11,434 nucleotides of DNA from Lachnospiraceae bacterium UBA1201 (lineage in GTDB: Bacteria; Bacillota; Clostridia; Lachnospirales; Lachnospiraceae): assembly GCA_002309675.1 (NCBI GenBank), contig DBXX01000044.1, positions 11,630-23,063 of the forward strand. The letters are read 5' to 3'. A program made the position numbers and the translations under genes. Below are positions 1 through 6,482 of this stretch, one piece after another. Each line of letters begins with the position of its first letter. Position 1 is the first letter of the stretch. Below the pieces are notes generated by a model. The model did no database searches. It saw only the letters and a list, made by a program, of their open reading frames with translations, and was not told where the DNA came from.

Positions 1-114
1 AAGATGCTGGCTGTCATGGCCGGCCTGTCCGAAAAGAGCATTCCGGTCGTGAAGGTGGAGCGTGCCGAGACCTCGCTGGAGGATCTGTTTATGGAGGTGA
101 CGAAGCATGAATAA
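1..114 (+). CDS. ABC transporter ATP-binding protein, C-terminal end (partial)
   Basis: The last 37 codons of a gene that begins outside the window, open in frame 1 and ending with TAA at 112-114. The tail contains ETSLEDLFMEVT, close to the SLEDLFLEVT-type ending usual for ATPase subunits of ABC-2 exporters. The Walker and signature motifs lie outside the window. Its last 8 bases overlap the start of the permease gene, the translational coupling expected of an ATPase/permease pair. The ABC ATPase assignment rests on this short motif and on the downstream partner, so the subfamily and substrate are unknown. Confidence 0.8.
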   Translation, partial: KMLAVMAGLSEKSIPVVKVERAETSLEDLFMEVTKHE

Positions 115-907
115 TGTGATGTTTGCCTGGATCCGAAAGGAATTTACCGACAGTTACCGCAACGGACGCATGATCATCTTTTTGATCGTATGTCTGGGCT
201 TCGGACTCATGAACCCCATCGTCGCGAAACTGACACCGAAGCTGATCGAACTGGTTCAGGATCAGATGACGGAACTGGGCATGATCTATGATCCGCCCGA
301 AGTCACGGCGCTGACTTCCTGGGAGCAGTATGTGAAGAACATCTGGATGCCGCTTTTGGTATTCGTGCTGATGTTCGGAAATATCTTTACGAAGGAGTAC
401 GGGGCGCATACATTGACCCCGATGGTCACGAAGGGCCTGAAAAAGACCACAGTCCTCTGGGGAAAATCGATCCTGCTACTCCTGCTCTGGACCGTCGGGT
501 TCGGCTTGTATTTCGGCGTTACGCTGGTGTACACCGAGTTTTACTGGGGCACCGCGCCGGCCTTGATGGGGCGCATCTGGGACATGACGGCCATGTTCTA
601 TCTGTACAGTGTGTTCATTCTTGCGCTGTTGGTGTTGTTCTCCGTTTTATGGAGCGAATATTCGGCGGTGCTGGTGTCGATGGTCGCGATCCTGGGACTG
701 GAGATGGTCTTCGGTATGATCCCGAAGGTCGCGAAGGTCATCCCCGCACGGCTTTCTTCACCGGGACTTCTGCTGAAAAAGGGCTTTGAAGACCGTTATG
801 AATACGCGCTACGCGATTTCGCCGTTCCGCTTGCGGTCACGCTGGCCGCGGTGGTTGCACTGTTTGTGCTGAGTGTGATCCGCATGAAGCGCAGATCGGT
901 CGACTGA
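107..907 (+). CDS. ABC-2 type transporter permease
   Basis: A 266-residue integral membrane protein, probably the membrane half of an exporter whose ATPase ends just upstream. Six hydrophobic segments can be seen at about residues 21-39, 79-95, 118-142, 161-183, 185-205 and 239-258, the usual six-helix layout of ABC-2 permeases. A short N-terminal amphipathic stretch (AWIRKEFTDSYRNG) resembles the cytoplasmic elbow helix before helix 1 in this family. An extracellular loop of about 40 residues separates helices 1 and 2, and the chain ends in a basic cytoplasmic tail (RMKRRSVD). The start at 107 is supported by GGAGG at 93-97, inside the upstream gene, and by the 8-base overlap with it. The ABC-2 assignment is based on topology and context, since the family has no single diagnostic motif. 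The substrate is unknown. Confidence 0.85.
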   Translation: MNNVMFAWIRKEFTDSYRNGRMIIFLIVCLGFGLMNPIVAKLTPKLIELVQDQMTELGMIYDPPEVTALTSWEQYVKNIWMPLLVFVLMFGNIFTKEYGAHTLTPMVTKGLKKTTVLWGKSILLLLLWTVGFGLYFGVTLVYTEFYWGTAPALMGRIWDMTAMFYLYSVFILALLVLFSVLWSEYSAVLVSMVAILGLEMVFGMIPKVAKVIPARLSSPGLLLKKGFEDRYEYALRDFAVPLAVTLAAVVALFVLSVIRMKRRSVD

Positions 908-941
908 CCGGAATAATTACAAACCGAAAATATGAGAAAGT

Positions 942-947
942 GGGGGG
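942..947 (+). promoter_or_regulatory. Ribosome binding site deciding the serine hydrolase start
   Basis: A run of six G residues lies 5 bases before ATG 953. The in-frame ATG at 932 is upstream of this run and has only A-rich sequence before it (aaaccgaaaat), so 953 is the better start. Confidence 0.6.
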
Positions 948-952
948 TTACC

Positions 953-2089
953 ATGAAAGAGATCGATTTTAATAAGATGACCGAATATTTGGACAGTCTC
1001 GTCGAGGGCGGAGTTCCCTCGGCGGACTGTATCGTGATGCAAAACCATAAGCAGGTCTACCGTCACACGGTGGGCACGGCCGATGCCGCGCGCACACAGC
1101 CTGTCTCGCATGACCAGCTCTACCTGATGTTTTCCATGACGAAGGTGCAGACCATGACGGCGTTTATGACCCTCGTGGAGCAGGGAAAGGTTTCGCTGAG
1201 CGACCCCGTCGGCAAATATCTGCCTGCATATAAGGACCTGATGGTGGAGACGCCGGAGGGCCCGGTTTCCGCGAAGACGCAGCTGCTGCTGTGGCATCTG
1301 GTGTCCATGCAGTCGGGACTCGATTATGATTTGAACCGCCCGGGCATAGCCCGTGTGTTAAGGGAGCGCGGCATGCAGGCGACCACGCGTGAGATCGTGG
1401 ATGCATTTCCCGAATCTCCGCTGAAATTCGAGCCGGGTTCGCACTTTTTATACAGCCTGAGTCATGACGTCGTGGCGGCCGTGATCGAAGTGGTCAGCGG
1501 CATGACCTTCGGTGAATATCTGAAGAAAACGATCTGGGAACCGGTCGGCATGACGAATACTTTCTTCGCGAAGCCGGACAATGCGGGCCTGCCTCGCCTG
1601 GCGCAGCAGTGGATCTGCAACGAGCGCGGGCAGATCGTGACGATGGAGCAGACCTGCAACTACCAGCTGTCGGAGGCTTATGAGAGCGGAGGAGCGGGCC
1701 TGATCAGCTGTGCGGAAGACTATGCCCGTCTGGGCGATATGCTGGCGTGCGGCGGTGTTGCCGCAAATGGCAAACGCATCCTGAAGCCCGAAACCGTGGA
1801 GCAGATCAAAAAGAACCTGCTCAGTGAGACTTCCCGCCATGATATCGCGATGACGATGGGTCGCGTCGGCTATGGCTACGGCATCGGAATGCAGGTGCTG
1901 ATGGAGCCCGCGAAGATCGGATCGACATCGCCCGCCGGGGTATTCGGTTGGGACGGCGCCGCCGGCAGCTGCGTGACCATGGACACCGCGTCGAAGACCG
2001 CCCTGATCTACATCGAGCACGTCCGCAACCACGGCGTAAGCTACGGCGAGATCCACCCGACACTACGGGATCTCGTCTTCGGAAAGTGA
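953..2089 (+). CDS. Serine hydrolase, class C beta-lactamase / family VIII esterase fold
   Basis: A 378-residue enzyme of the penicillin-binding-protein-like serine hydrolase superfamily. The nucleophile motif SxxK is SMTK at residues 61-64 (Ser61, Lys64). The second motif is Y-S-L at 167-169 followed by SHDVVAAVIEVVSG. The usual third-residue Asn of class C beta-lactamases is Leu here, as in many EstB-like family VIII esterases. A W-x-G motif near the C-terminus (GWDGAAGS, 332-339) takes the place of the KTG box. This combination favours an esterase, amidase or peptidase over a true beta-lactamase. No signal peptide or membrane segment is visible, so the enzyme is probably cytoplasmic, unlike PBPs. 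An alternative start at 932 would add 7 residues but has a poorer ribosome site. The gene begins 45 bases after the ABC-2 permease with no obvious terminator between, so it is probably the last gene of that operon. The natural substrate is unknown. Confidence 0.88.
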   Translation: MKEIDFNKMTEYLDSLVEGGVPSADCIVMQNHKQVYRHTVGTADAARTQPVSHDQLYLMFSMTKVQTMTAFMTLVEQGKVSLSDPVGKYLPAYKDLMVETPEGPVSAKTQLLLWHLVSMQSGLDYDLNRPGIARVLRERGMQATTREIVDAFPESPLKFEPGSHFLYSLSHDVVAAVIEVVSGMTFGEYLKKTIWEPVGMTNTFFAKPDNAGLPRLAQQWICNERGQIVTMEQTCNYQLSEAYESGGAGLISCAEDYARLGDMLACGGVAANGKRILKPETVEQIKKNLLSETSRHDIAMTMGRVGYGYGIGMQVLMEPAKIGSTSPAGVFGWDGAAGSCVTMDTASKTALIYIEHVRNHGVSYGEIHPTLRDLVFGK

Positions 2090-2322
2090 TGGATCTATTT
2101 TAATCGATCCGGATATAGAAAACCGACCCGCGCCCGCCCTGTGATCTCAGAGCACGGGCCCACATAGACAAAAAACACCCCCGGCGGTGCCTATCGAGGC
2201 TCCGTCGGGGGTGCTTTTTACTATGAAATCACGAAAAAACGACACTAAAATATTCAAAAATCTGTGCAACCACCGGGTGTATTTGTTGATATAGATAGTG
2301 AAGGCCTATATTTCTTGAGTCC
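2090..2322. other. Convergent intergenic region
   Basis: This 233-base gap lies between two genes that end towards each other. It holds a short inverted repeat (GGATC at 2091-2095 and GATCC at 2106-2110), an imperfect hairpin (about 2136-2159), the strong terminator described separately, and an AT-rich stretch after it. No credible gene was seen. A plus-strand reading frame starting at 2264 runs into the antisense of the HAD gene and has no family features. Confidence 0.7.
2176..2220. terminator. Bidirectional rho-independent terminator
   Basis: Arms at 2176-2191 and 2198-2213 pair over 16 positions, with one T-T mismatch and one G-T pair, around the 6-base loop TATCGA. On the plus strand the stem is followed by CTTTTT (2214-2219), which would end the hydrolase operon. 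On the minus strand the stem runs into TTTTTT (complement of the A-run at 2170-2175), which would end the HAD phosphatase transcript. The T-tract is cleaner on the minus strand. Placement between convergent genes fits a shared terminator. Confidence 0.9.
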
Positions 2323-3114
2323 TTATTTCAAGATAAACTTTGCGAATGCATTTGCGATGCCGTCTTCCAGAATGTCGGTGGTGACGTACTCTGCCTCGTC
2401 AAACATCGAGGCGGGAGAGGAATTGCCCATGACGATGGGGTGGGCGACGTGGCGCAGCATGGGAAGGTCGTTTGGACCGTCGCCGATGGCGTAGGTGTTG
2501 TTGCGGGACAGGCCCAGTTTATCCAGAACGAAGTCGATGCCGGTGGCCTTCGTGTAGCCGCAGGGCACGTATTCGCTGAAGATGCCGCCGCGGTCGGTAT
2601 AAGTCACATACGGGCTCGTCTCACGGATGAAACGCGGCAGGTCGCCGCCGATGCCCGTCCAGGTGATGAATTTGTCGAAGCGCATCTGCGAGGCCGGTGT
2701 GTCGTCGTGAAGGTCGTAGCGCGTCTTCAGGTCGGCGATGAAATCACGGGCCACCTGTGTCGAATAGGTAGACAGGTTGCAGTACAGGCCATGGTCCGCC
2801 TCGCCCATGAAGTCCATTTTGCAGTCCAGCGCGGAACGGTAAATGCTTCGGCAGGCCGCCCGGGACAGTTTCTTATGCAGTAGGACCTCGCCGCGGTAGA
2901 CGATGTAGGTGCCGCAACCGCAGATGAAGCCGTCAAACGGAGTGTCGAAGAGGAATGCGTCCATGTTCGACCAGGCGCGTCCGGTGTTGATGAAGACCAG
3001 ATGTCCCTGTTCCTGTGCACGGGCAATGGCCGCACGGGCGCTTTCGGGAATGTAGGCGCTTCGTTCCGGGACTAAGGTCCCGTCAATATCCAAAAAAACG
3101 ATCTTTCGTTCCAT
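2323..3114 (-). CDS. Cof-type HAD-IIB family phosphatase
   Basis: A 263-residue cytoplasmic phosphatase of the haloacid dehalogenase superfamily, cap type IIB (Cof/YidA-like). These enzymes use an Asp nucleophile and Mg2+ to hydrolyse small phosphorylated metabolites, often sugar phosphates or cofactors. All four motifs are present: motif I DIDGT at 9-13 (nucleophile Asp9, acid/base Asp11), motif II NTGR with Thr44, motif III Lys189 in GYTKATGID, and motif IV GDGPND at 211-216 (Asp212, Asp216). The cap domain lies between motifs II and III, about residues 80-180. The length matches the family. The start at 3114 puts DIDGT close to the N-terminus, as is usual, and has AAAGGA 5 bases upstream. 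The reading frame stays open for 38 more codons upstream, but those cover the promoter region and look non-coding. It is convergent with the serine hydrolase and divergent from murI. The substrate cannot be predicted. Confidence 0.93.
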   Translation of the reverse strand: MERKIVFLDIDGTLVPERSAYIPESARAAIARAQEQGHLVFINTGRAWSNMDAFLFDTPFDGFICGCGTYIVYRGEVLLHKKLSRAACRSIYRSALDCKMDFMGEADHGLYCNLSTYSTQVARDFIADLKTRYDLHDDTPASQMRFDKFITWTGIGGDLPRFIRETSPYVTYTDRGGIFSEYVPCGYTKATGIDFVLDKLGLSRNNTYAIGDGPNDLPMLRHVAHPIVMGNSSPASMFDEAEYVTTDILEDGIANAFAKFILK

Positions 3115-3119
3115 GATGA

Positions 3120-3125
3120 TCCTTT
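3120..3125 (-). promoter_or_regulatory. Ribosome binding site deciding the HAD phosphatase start
   Basis: On the minus strand AAAGGA lies 5 bases before the ATG at 3114-3112. This supports the shorter 263-residue protein over the longer open frame reaching back to 3228. Confidence 0.65.
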
Positions 3126-3166
3126 CTGAAGGGAGTCGCGCGCCGAATACGTACGCGCACCTCCTA

Positions 3167-3195
3167 TGTTTAACACAGAAACCTGAGAAAGTCAA
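3167..3195 (-). promoter_or_regulatory. Candidate promoter for the HAD phosphatase
   Basis: Read on the minus strand, a -35-like TTGACT (3195-3190) is separated by 17 bases from TAAACA (3172-3167). The -35 is close to consensus, but the -10 is poor because it lacks the final T. It sits in the divergent gap at a suitable distance, about 53 bases, from the start codon. An inference from sequence only. Confidence 0.45.
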
Positions 3196-3261
3196 GATGG
3201 GGGATATTGTAAAAAGAATAGAATCCATCAGTTTTTGCGTCTCTTTTCACACGATAATACA

Positions 3262-3290
3262 TTGCAAACCATCGGGTAAAGTGCTAAAAT
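3262..3290 (+). promoter_or_regulatory. Sigma-A type promoter upstream of murI
   Basis: A -35-like TTGCAA (3262-3267) lies 17 bases before a -10 TAAAAT (3285-3290). A TGC triplet directly before the -10 (3282-3284) gives an extended -10. The start of transcription would fall near 3297, leaving a leader of about 40 bases. This is the best promoter candidate before murI, and no comparable one was noticed before the downstream exporter genes, so it may drive the whole run. Confidence 0.7.
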
Positions 3291-3304
3291 GAACAATGGA
3301 ATAT

Positions 3305-3321
3305 TCGCCGAAGAACGGCGA
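3305..3321 (+). other. Small hairpin in the murI leader
   Basis: TCGCCG (3305-3310) and CGGCGA (3316-3321) form a perfect 6-bp stem around the loop AAGAA. It lies inside the predicted leader and ends 4 bases before the ribosome site AGAGG (3326-3330). No T-tract follows, so it is not a terminator. It could modestly affect translation or RNA stability. Confidence 0.45.
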
Positions 3322-3336
3322 GAACAGAGGTAGATT

Positions 3337-4188
3337 ATGATCGATCCAGTTGGCGGGGAGTTCGTTCAAAATCCGATCGGAGTTTTTGATTCCGGTTTGG
3401 GGGGCTTAAGCGTTTTACGTGAATTATTGAATCTTATGCCGAACGAGCATTACATTTATTTCGGCGACTCCTTGCATGCACCTTATGGGACGAAGAGCCT
3501 CGAAGAGGTTCGAGAGAGGTCCTTTGCTATAACTGAATACCTGCTGGAACGTAAGATCAAAGCATTGGTCGTGGCTTGCAACACGGCGACCAGCGCTGCG
3601 ATCGCGCAGATCCGTGAACGATATCCTGAGCTGGTGGTCGTTGGCATCGAGCCGGCCATCAAGCCTGCAATCACAGAACATCCGGACCGGGACATCCTAG
3701 TCCTGGCTACTCCGTTTACCTTGCGAGAAGAAAAATTCAAAACCTTAAGCGAGCGTTTTGCAAACTCCGGTCACATCGTCTCCCTCCCCAGCATCGAACT
3801 GGTGGAATTCGTTGAGAGAGGCGACTTAGACAGTCCGGAACTTCTCGAATATCTTCAGGAAAAACTGGCACCCTATCTGGCACAGACCGGGCGTATCGGC
3901 GCGGTCGTTTTAGGGTGTACGCATTTTCCGTTCTTGCGTCGCGCGCTGGAGCGCGTGCTTCCGGAAGAAGTTCCGGTCTATGACGGAGGAGCGGGAACGG
4001 CACGGCAGACCCGCCGCTGTCTGGAACATGCAGGCCTGCTTCGCACCGTGGGAGCGAGCCACATCTGCATGATAAACACGAAAGAAAAAGAAGAATTCAG
4101 GGCGATCTACCTGGATGGTACGTTTGTATCGGATGTACCTGCGCAGGGACTCTATGATCTGTCCATGAAACTTCTTTTAAATGAATAA
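3337..4188 (+). CDS. murI: Glutamate racemase
   Basis: A 283-residue cofactor-independent racemase that converts L-glutamate to the D-glutamate needed for peptidoglycan stem peptides, acting in the cytoplasm. The family signatures are clear: the N-terminal IGVFDSGLGGLSV (Asp18, Ser19), YFGDSLHAPYG around 41-51, the first catalytic cysteine in VVACNTATSA (Cys81), VGIEPAIKPA near 102-111, and the second catalytic cysteine with its histidine in VLGCTHFPFL (Cys194, His196). The length fits the family, plus an N-terminal extension of about 10 residues before QNPIGVFD. The start at 3337 has AGAGG 6 bases upstream. A C-terminal stretch of about 40 residues with alternating charge (from NTKEKEEF) lies beyond the conserved core and is present in some homologues. 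The exporter operon begins 43 bases downstream on the same strand, so co-transcription is possible, but no functional tie to it is established. Confidence 0.97.
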   Translation: MIDPVGGEFVQNPIGVFDSGLGGLSVLRELLNLMPNEHYIYFGDSLHAPYGTKSLEEVRERSFAITEYLLERKIKALVVACNTATSAAIAQIRERYPELVVVGIEPAIKPAITEHPDRDILVLATPFTLREEKFKTLSERFANSGHIVSLPSIELVEFVERGDLDSPELLEYLQEKLAPYLAQTGRIGAVVLGCTHFPFLRRALERVLPEEVPVYDGGAGTARQTRRCLEHAGLLRTVGASHICMINTKEKEEFRAIYLDGTFVSDVPAQGLYDLSMKLLLNE

Positions 4189-4214
4189 GCCGGACCTGTG
4201 TAGAGACAGGCGGC
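4189..4214 (+). other. Hairpin between murI and the exporter operon
   Basis: GCCG (4189-4192) pairs with CGGC (4211-4214) and CCTGT (4195-4199) pairs with ACAGG (4206-4210). This gives a 9-bp stem with a 2-base bulge (GA) and the loop GTAGAG. It starts directly after the murI stop codon. No T-run follows, because the next bases are AAGATT and then the ribosome site. A full terminator is therefore unlikely; a processing site, RNA stabiliser or partial attenuator remains possible. Confidence 0.55.
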
Positions 4215-4231
4215 AAGATTAGGAGAAAAGT

Positions 4232-5320
4232 ATGAAAAACAAACGAGCAAAGGCGTGTTCACTGATCGCATGTGGACTGAGCCTTTCGGTACTGGCCGGC
4301 TGCTCGTTGCTTCCGAAGGAGATCGACGAGCGAAAATCTCCCGTGGTAGCGACGCAGGAACCGTTCGAGTACAAGCCGGACATTGTCCAGAGAGAGAGTA
4401 TCTACGATCAGGTGCTTCTGTACCCCAGTTTCACCGAACTGGGCGGAGCATCGCTGACATTTGCCGAGCAAGGCGTGGTCGGCGATGTTTTTGTGAGCGT
4501 CGGCGATCACGTGAAGGCGGGTGACCTGCTGGCGGAGCTGGACTACGTTAAAACCGTTCGTGAGGAACTGGAGAAAACTGAAGATGAGCTGAGCACGTCC
4601 CGTTCGAACCTGGAAAACATGAACCGTCAGAAGGAGTGGGATCTTCGTGAGGCCGAGATTCGCAGAAAGTATAAGCAGATCTCGAAAACGGATTATGAAA
4701 AGGCGGTCCAGGGTGTAGAGGAGCGATACAAAAATCAGATTCAGGATATTCAGGACCGGATCGAGGTGCTGGAGATCGCTCAAAAGAAGTATCAGGGTAT
4801 GATCGAGAGAGGAACGATCCATTCGACGATCGACGGCATCATCTCGACGGTCCGCTCGGATACGATCGGAAAATACGTTGAGAATTCCACGACCTTCGTA
4901 CAGGTTGTGGATACTTCGGTCTGCATGTTTGAGGTCGAGACCGAATTTGCGAACTATTTCACGGTAGGACAGGAAGTGGCTCTGGAGTCCAGTTCCTCGA
5001 TCTACTATGATACGGTGGTCTATTCGATCGAGGGCAACAAGGTTCTGTTTAAACCGAATGCGGATCAGATCATTTCATTAAAATCCACTACCCGTATGTT
5101 TCTCGTACTGGATAAGCGGGAAAATGTCCTCACCCTGACGAAATCGAGCATCCGTTATACGGATGACGCGACCTATGTTTACGTGCTGGATGACAATGGC
5201 TTTCGTACGATGAAGGAAATTCAGGTCGGCCTGGAAGGCGGTCCTGCAAACACAACAGCGAAGACGCGTATCGAGGTCGTCAGCGGCCTGGAACAGGGCG
5301 ACGTCGTGATCGGAAGATAG
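4232..5320 (+). CDS. HlyD/MacA-type adaptor lipoprotein 1 of the exporter
   Basis: A 362-residue membrane fusion (adaptor) protein. The signal peptide has a basic start (MKNKRAK), a hydrophobic core and the lipobox LAGC with the lipidated cysteine at residue 24, so it should be anchored on the outer face of the membrane. The layout is canonical. A split biotinyl-lipoyl domain lies at about 75-103 (GVVGDVFVSVGDHVKAGDLLAEL) and 192-228 (STIDGIISTV). Between its halves is an alpha-helical coiled-coil hairpin at about 104-190, whose tip ISKTDYE (150-156) matches the turn seen in many HlyD/MacA proteins. A beta-barrel follows at about 229-300, and a membrane-proximal domain ends in SGLEQGDVVI. AGGAGA (4221-4226) supports the start. 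It is the first and most typical of three consecutive adaptors preceding one permease and two ATPases. It would link the permease to a substrate, the cell wall or a partner. Confidence 0.92.
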   Translation: MKNKRAKACSLIACGLSLSVLAGCSLLPKEIDERKSPVVATQEPFEYKPDIVQRESIYDQVLLYPSFTELGGASLTFAEQGVVGDVFVSVGDHVKAGDLLAELDYVKTVREELEKTEDELSTSRSNLENMNRQKEWDLREAEIRRKYKQISKTDYEKAVQGVEERYKNQIQDIQDRIEVLEIAQKKYQGMIERGTIHSTIDGIISTVRSDTIGKYVENSTTFVQVVDTSVCMFEVETEFANYFTVGQEVALESSSSIYYDTVVYSIEGNKVLFKPNADQIISLKSTTRMFLVLDKRENVLTLTKSSIRYTDDATYVYVLDDNGFRTMKEIQVGLEGGPANTTAKTRIEVVSGLEQGDVVIGR

Positions 5321-5330
5321 GAGGTACGAG

Positions 5331-6482
5331 ATGAGAAAGAAAATTAAAAGATCTTGTGCTTTGATCCTATCCATTATGATGGCAGCATCATATACGGGGT
5401 GTTCGACACAAAAGGAAACGGAAGCGATACCGACCCTACTCGAGCCGCAGAACGAAGAGGTTTCTACGGTAAAAGCCGAGCGTGCGGATATTCGTGTTTA
5501 TAAAACTGAGATGACCCGCGTGGAACCCATGGCGGAAGAAGTTTTCTTCTCCATGGATGGTACCGTTGGGAAAGTCTATGTTCAACAGGGCCAGTATGTC
5601 GAAGAAGGAACGCTTCTCGCAGAACTCTCGACGGCTGAGTATGAGGAGACTATTCCTCAGTTAGAAGAGCAGCTGGCAGAGCTCCTGGAACGATTTGCCG
5701 AGGAAAATGAGCAGATGGAGAAGCAGGGAGCGCAGATCGAAAGCGATATCGCCCGCCTGAAACGTGAGGTCCGCGCAACCGGCGGTGAAGCCAGAAACTA
5801 CAAACGTACGGAGCTCGAGTTAAAGCAGATCGAGCAGGAGCGCTTCGAAGTAGATAAGGCGTCCCGTCTCGAGCAGCAGCAGAAGCAGGAGACCCAGATC
5901 CGCGAGAAACTGGCGGAACTGGAAGAAATGAAAAAATCCAGTAAGCTCTATTCACCGGTAGCCGGGATCGTACTCAACCAGCCGATGAACCTGATCGGCC
6001 GTCGTTTCCGTGAGGACGACGTAGCGTTTATGATCTACGATGAATCGAAGATGTACGTTGCGGCGAACTATTACACACAGGCCCGTTTCGAGGGCATGCC
6101 CGAGCATTACGCTCTGATCAATGGTGAGCGTGTGGAGCTGGAATACATCGAATTGTCCGATGAGAGATTAAAGGAACTGTCCGTCAAATCGACACCGGGT
6201 TCCACGGCATCGAAGAGAGTCCAGTATCGTCTGGTCCCGAAGGAAGGACAGAAGGTTCATTTCGGAGATTATGCGGTAGTCATTTTTGTGACACAGCTTA
6301 AGAAGGACGTTCTGAGTCTTCCGGTCGATGTCGTTACCTTTGAGCGCTATGCATATCATGTTTATAAATATGAGGACGGCACGCGTAAGCAGGTCGAAGT
6401 CATATTGGGATTAAGAGATAATTGCCGCGTTGAGATCTTAAGCGGAGTAGAAGAGGGGGATGTCATCTATGCACAACATTAA
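5331..6482 (+). CDS. HlyD/MacA-type adaptor lipoprotein 2 of the exporter
   Basis: A 383-residue adaptor paralogue. The signal peptide ends in YTGC with the predicted lipidated cysteine at 24. The Tyr at -3 is unusual for a lipobox, so lipidation is likely but less certain than for its neighbours. Lipoyl half-motifs lie at about 74-101 (GTVGKVYVQQGQYVEEGTLL) and 203-236 (SPVAGIVLNQPM). Between them is a long, highly charged, Glu/Gln-rich helical region at about 102-202, broken near ATGGEA (149-154), which could be the hairpin tip. The tip carries no ISKxDYE motif like that of adaptor 1. The barrel is followed by a C-terminal domain ending SGVEEGDVIY, matching the adaptor 1 ending. AGGAGG (5319-5324) overlaps the stop codon of adaptor 1, with 10 bases between the genes. 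Its last 14 bases overlap adaptor 3. Confidence 0.9.
   Translation: MRKKIKRSCALILSIMMAASYTGCSTQKETEAIPTLLEPQNEEVSTVKAERADIRVYKTEMTRVEPMAEEVFFSMDGTVGKVYVQQGQYVEEGTLLAELSTAEYEETIPQLEEQLAELLERFAEENEQMEKQGAQIESDIARLKREVRATGGEARNYKRTELELKQIEQERFEVDKASRLEQQQKQETQIREKLAELEEMKKSSKLYSPVAGIVLNQPMNLIGRRFREDDVAFMIYDESKMYVAANYYTQARFEGMPEHYALINGERVELEYIELSDERLKELSVKSTPGSTASKRVQYRLVPKEGQKVHFGDYAVVIFVTQLKKDVLSLPVDVVTFERYAYHVYKYEDGTRKQVEVILGLRDNCRVEILSGVEEGDVIYAQH
6453..6459 (+). promoter_or_regulatory. Ribosome binding site deciding the adaptor 3 start
   Basis: GAGGGGG lies inside the end of adaptor 2. It is 9 bases before the in-frame ATG 6469 but directly touches the ATG at 6460. Normal spacing favours 6469, which also places the lipobox cysteine at residue 24 as in adaptors 1 and 2. 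Confidence 0.65.

Noticed and set aside
908..952. Separate promoter for the serine hydrolase
   Set aside because: AT-rich bases are present, but no paired -35 and -10 at acceptable spacing. Transcription from the ABC-2 operon is the simpler explanation.
1448..2056. 202-codon open frame on the minus strand opposite the serine hydrolase
   Set aside because: His/Arg/Asp-rich composition typical of an antisense shadow, with no motifs and a convincing gene on the other strand.
2136..2159. Imperfect hairpin GCCC(T)GTG / CACGGGC as a second terminator
   Set aside because: Short stem with a bulge and no T-tract on either side; the hairpin at 2176-2213 is far better.
2440..2883. 147-codon plus-strand frame inside the HAD gene
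   Set aside because: The minus-strand HAD phosphatase has all four catalytic motifs. The plus-strand frame has low-complexity Val/Ala/Gly content and no ribosome site supporting it.
3115..3228. N-terminal 38-codon extension of the HAD protein
   Set aside because: It covers the promoter candidate and leader, places DIDGT far from the N-terminus, and lacks a ribosome site. The start at 3114 has one.
6460..6468. Adaptor 3 starting at ATG 6460
   Set aside because: The G-rich ribosome site directly touches this ATG, leaving no spacer. ATG 6469 has normal spacing and gives the same cysteine position as its paralogues.
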